DNA of 10,352 bases from Deltaproteobacteria bacterium. Its GTDB lineage: Bacteria; Desulfobacterota; Desulfobacteria; Desulfobacterales; Desulfobacteraceae. The DNA lies in NCBI GenBank assembly GCA_003647385.1, contig QMMT01000036.1, forward strand, positions 1 to 10,352, given 5' to 3'. The notes beneath the pieces were generated by a model. The model was not told the DNA's origin, searched no databases, and was given only the letters and a program-made list of their open reading frames with translations. The position numbers and the translations under genes were made by a program. Positions 1 to 7,249 of the stretch are shown piece after piece. Each line of letters starts with the position of its first letter. The stretch's first letter is position 1.

Positions 1-96
1 AGATATAACCGCCAAAAACCCTATAGAATAAGGTGTTCTGAATGTTTTCCACAATGTGGTATGTCATTGAATGAGATTTAGTTAATAAATTCAAAT

Positions 97-140
97 CCTA
101 TAGGCGAAAAAAGTTGATTTTTTATTTTTTATTTAATAGG
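97..140 (+). other. AT-rich inverted repeat in the fhs leader
   Basis: CCTAT at 97-101 can pair with ATAGG at 136-140, and A6 at 107-112 can pair with T6 at 118-123, followed by another T6 run at 125-130. This could be a weak terminator for a gene left of the window, or simply an A/T-tract region upstream of the fhs promoter. CCTATAGG at 97-104 is itself palindromic, and CCTATAG also occurs at 19-25. The GC content of the stem is very low, so a functional terminator is doubtful. Confidence 0.22.
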
Positions 141-152
141 TAGATGATGTTG

Positions 153-181
153 TTAAGAATTTTAAGACCAAAATGTATATA
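153..181 (+). promoter_or_regulatory. possible sigma70-type promoter for fhs
   Basis: TTAAGA (153-158) and TATATA (176-181) are separated by 17 bases, each matching four of six consensus positions. A T-rich stretch at 118-138 lies upstream, partly where an UP element would sit. This would give a leader of about 60 nt before fhs. The assignment rests only on weak hexamer matches in an AT-rich region, so it is tentative. Confidence 0.28.
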
Positions 182-247
182 TTGGTTTCATCATCATTTT
201 TTTTAACGGCTCACTTAATGGAGTCACAGCAATATAAGGAGTAAACC

Positions 248-2023
248 ATGGCACTAGATCCAACCAAGCATTTAGACTGGGAAATTGCAGAAGACGCAGA
301 AAAAACAATGTTAACAATCTATGAAATCGGTGAAAAACTGGGACTGACAAAAGAAGAGCTTCTCCCCCAGGGTCACTATATTGCAAAAATAGATTTCAGG
401 GCAGTACTTGACCGTCTTAAAGATAAACCGGATGGCAAATACATTAATGTGACAGCTGTCACACCAACACCTCTGGGTGAAGGCAAATCAACTTCGGCAA
501 TGGGGCTTGTCCAGGGTCTGGGCAAAATCGGAAAAAATGTCTGTGCAGCCATTCGTCAGCCTTCCGGCGGTCCCACCATGAATATCAAGGGTTCTGCCGC
601 CGGCGGCGGTCTGGCACAATGTATCCCTTTAACACCTTTTTCTCTTGGATTTACAGGTGATATTAATGCCATCATGAATGCCCATAACCTTGCAATGGTT
701 GCATTGACGTCTCGTATGCAGCATGAAAGAAACTATACGGATGAGCAGCTTGATAGACTGTCCGGCATGAAAAGAATCGATATCGATCCCACAAAAGTGG
801 AAATGGGATGGATCATGGATTTTTGCGTCCAGGCGTTAAGAAATATCATCATCGGTATTGACGGTGTAAATGGCAAGGCTGATGGTTTCATGATGAAATC
901 AAAATTTGGTATTGCCGTATCTTCAGAAGTAATGGCCATTCTTGCCGTTGCTACAGATCTCAAAGACATGCGTGAGAGAATGGGTAAGATTGTTGTTGCC
1001 TATACTAAAAAAGGAAAACCCGTCACCACAGAAGATCTCCAGGTTGCCGGCGCCATGACTGCCTGGATGGTGGATGCATTGAATCCATCTCTAATACAGA
1101 GTCTTGAAGGCCAGCCAGTTATCGTGCATGCAGGCCCTTTTGCCAATATCGCCATTGGCCAGAGTTCAATTATTGCCGACAGAGTCGGTCTTAAGCTTGC
1201 TGATTACCATGTGACTGAATCAGGATTTGGTGCGGACATCGGGTTTGAAAAATTCTGGAATCTCAAGTGCCGTTTCTCCGGTCTCATTCCTGACTGTGCA
1301 GTTGTTGTTGCAACCATCCGTGCGCTTAAATGCCATGGCGGTGCTCCTGTTCCTGTTCCTGGCAAAGCCATGCCTGAAGAGTATAATTCGGAAAATGTTG
1401 AGTGGGTTGCAGCAGGTTGTGCCAACCTTATTCATCATATTAGAAACGTCAGAAAAGCAGGTATTGCACCGGTTGTCTGTATCAATGCGTTTTATACTGA
1501 TACAGATGCTGAAATTGCAAAAGTTCGTGAACTTTGTGAAGCTGAAGGTGCAAGAGTTGCTCTTTCCCGTCACTGGGAACATGGCGGTGACGGCGCTGTT
1601 GAATTTGCTGAAGCTGTTGTTGCGGCCTGTGAAGAAAAAACAGAGTTCAAATTTCTCTATGAGCTTGATATGCCGGTTAAAGAGAGAATTGAACTGATTG
1701 CCAAGGAAGTTTATGGTGCAGACGGTGTTGACTACTCTGGAGAAGCAAATGCAGCCCTTGCAAGAATCCAGGCAGACCCGGAACTTGCAAAACTTGGTAT
1801 GTGTATGGTTAAAACCCATTTGTCCCTGTCTGATAATCCCGCCCTTAAGGGAGTTCCCACAGGCTGGAGACTGACCATTCGAGAAGTTTTGACTTACGGT
1901 GGTGCAGGATTCATCGTTCCGGTTGCAGGCGCGATTTCACTGATGCCAGGTACCGGTTCAAATCCTGCCTTCAAGAGAGTTGATGTTGATGTTGAGACAG
2001 GCAAAGTACAGGGTGTATTCTAA
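248..2023 (+). CDS. fhs: formate--tetrahydrofolate ligase
   Basis: Formate-tetrahydrofolate ligase (10-formyl-THF synthetase), a cytoplasmic enzyme that joins formate to THF with ATP; the reverse direction makes ATP. In acetogens and in sulfate reducers that oxidise acetyl-CoA completely it is a methyl-branch step of the Wood-Ljungdahl pathway. The 591-residue protein has the family P-loop [10 protein letters not shown] at residues 73-82, the RQPSGGPT segment at 103-110, FTGDIN near 135-140, GPFANIA at 296-302, [10 protein letters not shown] at 323-332, and a C-terminal [13 protein letters not shown] at 551-563. It is somewhat longer than the roughly 555-560 residues of the Moorella enzyme, partly through about eight extra residues around 366-386. 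The ATG is supported by AAGGAG at 236-241, six bases upstream. It is followed by a strong hairpin and then folD, its pathway partner. Confidence 0.98.
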   Translation: MALDPTKHLDWEIAEDAEKTMLTIYEIGEKLGLTKEELLPQGHYIAKIDFRAVLDRLKDKPDGKYINVTAVTPTPLGEGKSTSAMGLVQGLGKIGKNVCAAIRQPSGGPTMNIKGSAAGGGLAQCIPLTPFSLGFTGDINAIMNAHNLAMVALTSRMQHERNYTDEQLDRLSGMKRIDIDPTKVEMGWIMDFCVQALRNIIIGIDGVNGKADGFMMKSKFGIAVSSEVMAILAVATDLKDMRERMGKIVVAYTKKGKPVTTEDLQVAGAMTAWMVDALNPSLIQSLEGQPVIVHAGPFANIAIGQSSIIADRVGLKLADYHVTESGFGADIGFEKFWNLKCRFSGLIPDCAVVVATIRALKCHGGAPVPVPGKAMPEEYNSENVEWVAAGCANLIHHIRNVRKAGIAPVVCINAFYTDTDAEIAKVRELCEAEGARVALSRHWEHGGDGAVEFAEAVVAACEEKTEFKFLYELDMPVKERIELIAKEVYGADGVDYSGEANAALARIQADPELAKLGMCMVKTHLSLSDNPALKGVPTGWRLTIREVLTYGGAGFIVPVAGAISLMPGTGSNPAFKRVDVDVETGKVQGVF

Positions 2024-2056
2024 TCGAAAATTATTAATTTGACGATTATAGCTTAA

Positions 2057-2089
2057 AGGCTCACATTTTGATTATCAAAATGTGAGCCT
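2057..2089 (+). terminator. perfect 15-bp hairpin after fhs, no U-tract
   Basis: AGGCTCACATTTTGA (2057-2071) and its exact complement (2075-2089) flank a 3-nt TTA loop, 34 bases after the fhs stop codon. The stem is strong, but GTTCAA follows it rather than a T-run, and on the other strand only three Ts follow. It may act as a 3' stabilising or processing structure, or as a leaky terminator allowing read-through into folD, rather than as a canonical intrinsic terminator. Confidence 0.5.
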
Positions 2090-2118
2090 GTTCAACATTC
2101 GGCTCGTAGATGAGCGAG
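2084..2118 (+). promoter_or_regulatory. alternating complementary repeats in the folD leader
   Basis: GAGCC at 2084-2088, which is the 3' arm of the fhs hairpin, can instead pair with GGCTC at 2101-2105. GCTC at 2102-2105 can pair with GAGC at 2112-2115, and CTCG at 2103-2106 with CGAG at 2115-2118. Together with GGCTC at 2058-2062 this forms a 1-2-3-4 series of mutually exclusive pairings. It does not resemble the known THF riboswitch. A regulatory role is inference only, because the 15-bp hairpin should dominate. Confidence 0.2.
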
Positions 2119-2169
2119 TGCTTACAGAAACGTTTAAATTTTCGTTTAATATAATGATAGGAGAAAAAC

Positions 2170-3060
2170 ATGACTGCTGAAATTATTAGCGGAACTGAAA
2201 TACGAAAGGCGATCCTCGCAGAGGTCAAAGAGGAAGTCGACCAGATGAAAGAAAAACATGGCAAGGTGCCGGGACTTGTAACAATCCTTGTTGGATCAAG
2301 CCCTGCCTCCATCAGCTATGTTACCCTTAAAGTCAAGACTGCTATCAGTCTGGGGTTTCATGAAATTCAAGATGATCAGCCTGAAGATATTTCTGAAGAA
2401 GATCTTCTGGCCTTGATTGACAAATACAACAATGATCCCGATATCCATGGTATCCTTGTTCAGCTTCCTTTGCCCAAACATATTGATGATAAAAAAATTC
2501 TGGTTGCCATCAACCCGGATAAAGATGTGGATGCATTTCATCCGGTCAACGTGGGCCGTCTCATGATCGGTGGCGAAGAGGCAATTTTTCATCCCTGCAC
2601 TCCGGCCGGTATCCAGGAAATGATTGTCAGATCCGGCACTGAAACATCCGGCGCGGAAGTGGTTGTTGTGGGAAGATCCAATATTGTAGGCAAACCCATT
2701 GCCATGATGATGGCACAAAAAGGGGTGGGTGCCAATGCAACAGTAACCATCGTTCACACCCGGACAAAAGATCTGGCAGCCCATTGCAAACGTGCTGATA
2801 TCCTTATTGTTGCAGCCGGCGTTCCAGGGCTTGTAAAACCTGAATGGATTAAACCGGGCTCAACCGTAATTGATGTTGGTGTTAATCGTATCGGTATGAA
2901 TGAAAAAACAGGAAAAGCCATTCTTAGTGGTGATGTTGATTTCAATGCTGCTAAAGAAATTGCCGGTAAAATCACACCGGTCCCAGGTGGTGTAGGCCCT
3001 ATGACCATTGCCATGCTCATGAAAAACACACTGAAGTCTGCTCAGTATGCACTAAAATAA
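2170..3060 (+). CDS. folD: bifunctional methylene-THF dehydrogenase / methenyl-THF cyclohydrolase
   Basis: FolD interconverts 10-formyl-THF, 5,10-methenyl-THF and 5,10-methylene-THF with NAD(P), the steps next to Fhs. The 296-residue length is typical. Residues 1-145 and the C-terminus form the catalytic domain: Y50 and K54 (counterparts of E. coli Y52 and K56), GILVQLPLP at 94-102 with Q98, and KDVDAFHP at 118-125 with D121. The Rossmann dinucleotide-binding part includes GRSNIVGKP at 168-176 and IDVGVNR at 234-240. The signature PVPGGVGPMT is at 270-279. The usual KDVDGFH motif carries alanine in place of glycine at residue 122. The ATG has AGGAG at 2159-2163, six bases upstream. It lies 146 bases after fhs and ends in its own terminator, so fhs and folD may form one transcription unit or two. 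Confidence 0.98.
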   Translation: MTAEIISGTEIRKAILAEVKEEVDQMKEKHGKVPGLVTILVGSSPASISYVTLKVKTAISLGFHEIQDDQPEDISEEDLLALIDKYNNDPDIHGILVQLPLPKHIDDKKILVAINPDKDVDAFHPVNVGRLMIGGEEAIFHPCTPAGIQEMIVRSGTETSGAEVVVVGRSNIVGKPIAMMMAQKGVGANATVTIVHTRTKDLAAHCKRADILIVAAGVPGLVKPEWIKPGSTVIDVGVNRIGMNEKTGKAILSGDVDFNAAKEIAGKITPVPGGVGPMTIAMLMKNTLKSAQYALK

Positions 3061-3097
3061 GATCTGATATATAAAATATCAGTGTAGAGCATTTTTT

Positions 3098-3139
3098 AAA
3101 CAGCCGGGATTGACACATGTTGATTCCGGCTGTTTTTTT
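3098..3139 (+). terminator. Rho-independent terminator after folD
   Basis: AAACAGCCGG (3098-3107) pairs perfectly with CCGGCTGTTT (3126-3135). The stem can be extended inward by several A-T and G-T pairs, and the downstream arm runs into seven Ts at 3133-3139. It begins 37 bases after the folD stop codon. It also covers the first codons of an upstream-extended reading of the next gene, which argues for that gene starting further downstream. Confidence 0.92.
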
Positions 3140-3190
3140 GTCATTATGTCCCTCGCATCAGGTTTGGTCAACTATGCAAAAATATTCAAA

Positions 3191-3196
3191 AAAAGG
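3191..3196 (+). promoter_or_regulatory. ribosome binding site deciding the Tm-1-like start
   Basis: AAAAGG at 3191-3196 sits seven bases before the ATG at 3204. The alternative in-frame ATGs at 3117 (inside the folD terminator) and 3174 have no comparable Shine-Dalgarno sequence, and family homology begins only after 3204. Confidence 0.7.
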
Positions 3197-3203
3197 TATC
3201 AGG

Positions 3204-4418
3204 ATGGATAAAAAATCTTCAATAGCTGTACTCGGAACCTTTGACACCAAGGGAGAAGAACATTCTTTTCTTAAAGATTGTATTGAACAAAGGGGATTGC
3301 GCACGCTTACCATTCATGTCGGAACCAAAAGACCGGCTTCCTGCACAGTGGGTTTTGATCTTTTCACCAGTCTTAAAGAAAAGGGTATTCTACAGGATGG
3401 TCAGGACCGGGATGAGATGATTCAGACCATGATGGAAGAGGCTGGAAAATTTGTTAAAGAACTTGTTGATCAGGGTGAAATATCGGGTATTGTTTCCGCA
3501 GGAGGTGGCTCGGGTACGCATCTATGTACCGGCATCATGCGCATGCTGCCCCTGGGTATTCCCAAAGTCATGCTTTCCACTGTTGCCTCCCGGGATATGA
3601 GCCATGTTGTTGGGACCAAAGATATCACCATGATGCACAGTGTCGCCGATATTCTGGGTATTAACAGTATTCTGGGCAGGATGCTGGATAAAGCTGCTGC
3701 TGCAATATGTGGCATGGCCCAAAGTACATGGACGCCCGATAAAAACCGTCAACGTATTGCCCTTTCTTTTTTTGGATTCATTACCCAGGCTGCGGAACAA
3801 ATCAAGGAATTATTAGAAAATAAAGGATATGAAGTGGTGACCTTCCATGCCAATGGTACCGGAGGAACTGCAATGGAAGAACTGGCTCTGGAAGGATTTT
3901 TTGATGGTATACTGGATCTGGCAACCCATGAACTGGTGGATGATCTCATGGAGGGATATTGCAGTGGAATCTGGCCGCGTCGATTTGAAAACATACCTGA
4001 CGTTCCCCGACTGATTGTACCGGGTGGTTTAGATTGCGCTGTGCTGGAATTTGACCGTTACACTGTCCCCGAGCAATATAAAGACCGTAAAATTTTTTTT
4101 TATGATTTCAGATCTGCTATTCGGCTGAATAAAAAGGAAACAAGCATCATCGCTCAACAATTATCAGAAAAACTTAATCGGGCAAAGAAAGATGTAACCG
4201 TACTAATTCCCATGAAAGGCTGGTCCGTTGCTGACAGTATTGACGGACCTTTATACGATCCTGAGATGAATGCTCTTTTCATTAAGATATTTAAAGAAAA
4301 TCTAAGTAATACTATTATAGTCAAAGAGGAAAATTTTCATATCAACGATCTTTCTTTCGCCAAATCAGCAGTAGATATAATGGTCCAAATGATCGCCGAA
4401 AAAAAGAGAAAGGCATAA
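3204..4418 (+). CDS. Tm-1-like ATP-binding (UPF0261 family) protein
   Basis: A 404-residue member of the Tm-1-like/UPF0261 family, named after the tomato Tm-1 protein, whose N-terminal domain binds ATP and inhibits tobamovirus replication. The physiological role in bacteria is not established. Visible family features are IAVLGTFDTKGEE at residues 7-19, AGGGSGTHL at 99-107, STVASRD at 125-131, VGTKDITMMHSVADI at 136-150, and FHANGTGGTAMEEL at 214-227 followed by FFDGILDL at 232-239. No signal peptide or membrane segment is seen, so it is probably cytoplasmic. The start at 3204 is preferred over 3117 because of its RBS, because the latter lies in the folD terminator, and because the 29 extra residues do not fit the family. 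In many genomes this family is paired with a TIM-barrel PEP-hydrolase-like protein; none is here. It stands between two metabolic units with a 111-bp gap after it, so it may be monocistronic. Confidence 0.9.
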   Translation: MDKKSSIAVLGTFDTKGEEHSFLKDCIEQRGLRTLTIHVGTKRPASCTVGFDLFTSLKEKGILQDGQDRDEMIQTMMEEAGKFVKELVDQGEISGIVSAGGGSGTHLCTGIMRMLPLGIPKVMLSTVASRDMSHVVGTKDITMMHSVADILGINSILGRMLDKAAAAICGMAQSTWTPDKNRQRIALSFFGFITQAAEQIKELLENKGYEVVTFHANGTGGTAMEELALEGFFDGILDLATHELVDDLMEGYCSGIWPRRFENIPDVPRLIVPGGLDCAVLEFDRYTVPEQYKDRKIFFYDFRSAIRLNKKETSIIAQQLSEKLNRAKKDVTVLIPMKGWSVADSIDGPLYDPEMNALFIKIFKENLSNTIIVKEENFHINDLSFAKSAVDIMVQMIAEKKRKA

Positions 4419-4529
4419 TCTAAAATAACATAATATTGTTTTATATGATGCCCCTATAGACAGATTATTTCTTTGTTTTATGTTAGACTGAATAGAAAGA
4501 TGATATTTAATGTTTTTTAAGGGGGAAAA
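4419..4529 (+). promoter_or_regulatory. intergenic region with likely promoter of the acyl-CoA synthetase operon
   Basis: This 111-bp AT-rich gap has no convincing terminator for the preceding gene. A weak promoter-like pair is TAGACT (4484-4489) and TTTAAT (4506-4511) with a 16-base spacer, although this -10 would leave only a very short leader. A 9-bp direct repeat TTGTTTTAT occurs at 4436-4444 and 4473-4481. The gap ends in the Shine-Dalgarno sequence AAGGGGG (4519-4525) in front of the ATG at 4530. Only the RBS is convincing. Confidence 0.3.
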
Positions 4530-6656
4530 ATGGACAAACTGGATGCAATATTTGCGCCTGAAACCATAGCGGTTATTGGGACCTCAACTCAAAAAGGAAA
4601 GGTTGGGCATGATATTTTTGCCAATATCCTGTCCGGAGGATATACAGGGACCCTTTATCCTGTCAACCCAAAAGCAAAATCCGTATTAAGCGTAAAATGT
4701 TATACCAGCATAGCAAATATTCCAGATCCCATTGATCTGGCCATGGTTATTCTTCCCCCGAAAGCCGCTTTGCAGGCCGTAAAAGATTGTATTGCCAAGG
4801 GTGTTAAAGGTATCGTGATCGTCTCTGCCGGGTTTAAGGAAGTCGGGGGAGAAGGGGCTCAGATTGAAAAAGATATGGCAGCTCTTTGTGCTAACGCCGG
4901 TGTCAGGCTTGTGGGTCCCAATTGTCTGGGGGTGATCAATCCATCACCAAAAGTATCCTTGAATGCCTCTTTTTCTGCACGAATGCCTGCGCCCGGGAAT
5001 GTATCGTTTATTTCACAGAGCGGTGCACTTTGTACGGCAGTCCTTGATTATGCGGCAGATAAGGGGTTTGGCTTTTCAAAGTTTATTTCAATTGGAAATA
5101 AGGCGGATGTGGATGAACTGGATTTATTGCGGTATTATTATAATGATCCGGATACCGATGTGGTGATGATATATATGGAGGAGCTGTCCCGGGGTGCCCA
5201 GGAGTTTATAACAGAGGTCAGAGAAATGACTTCAGGAACCAATCCCACCCATGTGATTGCCATAAAATCAGGGTCATCCGATGCCGGAGCAAAAGCTGCC
5301 GCTTCTCATACCGGCGCCCTGGCAGGTTCTGATGCTTTATATGACGCAATTTTTACCATGTCGGGAATCCTGCGTTGCGTATCGGTTAATCAATTATTTG
5401 ACTATGCCCAGGCCTTTGCAGGCAATAAATATCCCACAGGCGATAAAATTGCCATTATTACCAATGCAGGGGGACCCGGTATTATTGCAACAGATATGAG
5501 CGAACAATCCGGGTTGAAGCTTGCACAATTTTCAGAAGATACGATTAAAGAGTTAAAAAAATATCTGCCGCCCACGGCAAATTTTCACAATCCCGTGGAT
5601 GTGATCGGGGATGCAGCCAGAGACCGGTATGAAAATACATTGACCACTGTATTGGGTGACCGAGGTGTAGATGCGGCATTGATTATTTTAACCCCTCAGT
5701 CCATGACCGATGCCATTGGTACGGCCGAGGCCATTGTGAATATTGCCAGGAACAGCATGAAACCCATCGTGTGTTCGTTTATGGGTGTTGTGGATGTATC
5801 GGATGGTGTTAAGCTTTTACAAAAGCATAGAATTCCTGTTTATCCGTTTCCGGAGAGTGCTGCCCGGTCTTTAGGCGCACTCAGACAGGGAATGAAGTGG
5901 CTTTTCAGGAGAATCCTGCCACAGTTTAATCTGACCTATGATACGGCTAAAGCAAAACAGATTATTGATAAGTACTTGAAAGAAGGCCGAATGGTTTTAG
6001 GTGAACTGGACGGCAATGAGATCCTTAAGTGTTACGGGTTTAAAACACTTCCCATGGCCCTGTCTAAAAATAAGACCAAAGCCGGTCAGATCGCGGACAA
6101 GATAGGTTATCCGGTTGTCATGAAAATTGTTTCTCCTGATATCCTTCATAAAACAGATGCCGGCGGCGTTGTTGTGGGCCTTGAAGACAGTGAAAGTGTG
6201 GGGCAGGCATTTGAAACAATTATGGAAAAAGCAAAAGCCTATAACCCTGATGCCCGGATAGAAGGCGTTTTGGTTCAGAAACTGGCCCCCAAAGGAAAAG
6301 AAGTGATCTTGGGGTTGTCAAAAGATCCGGTTTTTGGGCATGCGGTGATGTTTGGTCTGGGCGGTATATTCGTTGAAGTTTATAAAGATGTTGCTTTCAG
6401 GCTTTCTCCCATGGGTAGAAACGTTGCCAGAAGAATGGTTAAGAGCATCAAGGGATATCCGATATTTAAAGGATTGCGGGGGGAAAACCCTTCGGATATA
6501 GAAACCGTAGAAAAACATATTGTTTCGCTAAAAGCCATGGCAGATAACCATCCCATGATAAAAGAACTGGATATTAATCCCTTGTTTGTACACGAAGAAG
6601 GTGAGGGTACAACGGTTGCAGATATTATTATCCGCCTGGAAAATGAGGAGAGTTGA
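4530..6656 (+). CDS. acetate/acyl-CoA ligase (ADP-forming), fused alpha-beta type
   Basis: A 708-residue NDP-forming acyl-CoA synthetase, which converts acyl-CoA, ADP and phosphate to acid, CoA and ATP, or the reverse. Domain order is a CoA-binding Rossmann domain (about 1-135, with AVIGTS at 14-19 and LVGPNCLGVINP at 127-138), a succinyl-CoA-synthetase-like region (about 155-290, FISQSGAL at 160-167), a linker domain (about 300-460, TNAGGPGIIATD at 311-322) and an ATP-grasp beta part (about 480-708). H260 in SHTGALAGS is the expected phosphohistidine of the alpha part, and H540 in ILHKTDAGGV matches the second histidine of the beta part in archaeal Acd. DINPL at 681-685 is the usual ATP-grasp end motif. 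The acyl substrate cannot be read from sequence; acetate, propionate or aromatic/branched acids are possible. Its stop codon overlaps the start of the next gene. Confidence 0.93.
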   Translation: MDKLDAIFAPETIAVIGTSTQKGKVGHDIFANILSGGYTGTLYPVNPKAKSVLSVKCYTSIANIPDPIDLAMVILPPKAALQAVKDCIAKGVKGIVIVSAGFKEVGGEGAQIEKDMAALCANAGVRLVGPNCLGVINPSPKVSLNASFSARMPAPGNVSFISQSGALCTAVLDYAADKGFGFSKFISIGNKADVDELDLLRYYYNDPDTDVVMIYMEELSRGAQEFITEVREMTSGTNPTHVIAIKSGSSDAGAKAAASHTGALAGSDALYDAIFTMSGILRCVSVNQLFDYAQAFAGNKYPTGDKIAIITNAGGPGIIATDMSEQSGLKLAQFSEDTIKELKKYLPPTANFHNPVDVIGDAARDRYENTLTTVLGDRGVDAALIILTPQSMTDAIGTAEAIVNIARNSMKPIVCSFMGVVDVSDGVKLLQKHRIPVYPFPESAARSLGALRQGMKWLFRRILPQFNLTYDTAKAKQIIDKYLKEGRMVLGELDGNEILKCYGFKTLPMALSKNKTKAGQIADKIGYPVVMKIVSPDILHKTDAGGVVVGLEDSESVGQAFETIMEKAKAYNPDARIEGVLVQKLAPKGKEVILGLSKDPVFGHAVMFGLGGIFVEVYKDVAFRLSPMGRNVARRMVKSIKGYPIFKGLRGENPSDIETVEKHIVSLKAMADNHPMIKELDINPLFVHEEGEGTTVADIIIRLENEES

Positions 6657-7225
6657 TCATTTTTTTATATCCGGTTATTACAAGGGTGCCTGAAACGATT
6701 AAAGCCTTGAAAGGCAGTAAGAAAGTGAGTGCACTAAGTCAGTTTGCCCGAAAAAGTGCCAGGGCATCCTCATTAAAGTCAAAGCTATTCGTGGATGTGT
6801 TTGAGAAAGATGATTCAGGGGTTCCCATTCCATCAGATGGTATATTCTGGTCTGTCAGCCATAAGCTGGATTTTGTGGCAGGGGTTGTTTCAACAAAAAA
6901 AATCGGAATTGATATAGAACAGGTAAAAGATGTCTCTGATGCCTTGTTTGAAAGAATTGTTGATCCGAAAGAGAGGAGACTTTTTGGAAGTCAGGACAGA
7001 TCATTCGTTTTTTTTAGATCGTTTACGGCAAAAGAGGCCGTAGTAAAAAATACGACAGATGGGATAAAGGGCCTGTCAAAAGCAAAGATAGAAGAAATTG
7101 TTGATGAAAAAAATTTAATCGTTCAGTGTTTGGGGCAAAAATATTTAGTTGAAAATTTTTATTTGGACGGTTACCTTGCATCAGTGACAAAAGATCACTT
7201 TGATGTTCAATGGGCAATAGAATAA
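6653..7225 (+). CDS. 4'-phosphopantetheinyl transferase superfamily protein
   Basis: A 190-residue protein with the Sfp/AcpS superfamily signature. SVSHK at 67-71 matches the substrate-binding SH motif, GIDIE at 85-89 supplies D87 and E89 for Mg2+, and FTAKEAVVK at 124-132 matches the W/F-x-x-KEA-x-x-K motif with K127 and E128. Such enzymes move phosphopantetheine from CoA to a serine on a carrier protein. It is shorter than typical Sfp (about 220-230 residues), and the N-terminus is not obviously conserved. The proposed start is TTG at 6653, overlapping the preceding TGA as TTGA, with GAGGAG at 6645-6650 only two bases upstream. GTG at 6686 is an alternative. Neither a carrier protein nor a synthase gene is visible nearby, so the substrate is unknown. 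Translational coupling to the acyl-CoA synthetase is likely. Confidence 0.8.
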   Translation: MIIFLYPVITRVPETIKALKGSKKVSALSQFARKSARASSLKSKLFVDVFEKDDSGVPIPSDGIFWSVSHKLDFVAGVVSTKKIGIDIEQVKDVSDALFERIVDPKERRLFGSQDRSFVFFRSFTAKEAVVKNTTDGIKGLSKAKIEEIVDEKNLIVQCLGQKYLVENFYLDGYLASVTKDHFDVQWAIE

Positions 7226-7249
7226 AATTATATTCAAGGAGAAAGAAAA

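Noticed and set aside
49..59. Palindrome CCACAATGTGG in the fhs leader as an operator
   Set aside because: A single 11-base palindrome far from the likely promoter, with no second copy in the window; chance is a sufficient explanation.
1220..1819. 199-codon minus-strand frame and 156-codon plus-strand frame inside fhs
   Set aside because: Both lie entirely within the strongly conserved fhs coding region, have no RBS or family features, and reflect codon bias shadows.
2150..2155. Perfect TATAAT upstream of folD as a -10 box
   Set aside because: It lies only four bases before the Shine-Dalgarno sequence, so transcription would start in the RBS; no well-spaced -35 is visible.
2057..2170. THF riboswitch in front of folD
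   Set aside because: The gene context is right, but the hairpins do not match the conserved core of the known THF riboswitch as I remember it.
3117..3203. Upstream extension of the Tm-1-like protein by 29 residues
   Set aside because: The first codons fall inside the folD terminator, there is no RBS, and family homology starts at the ATG at 3204.
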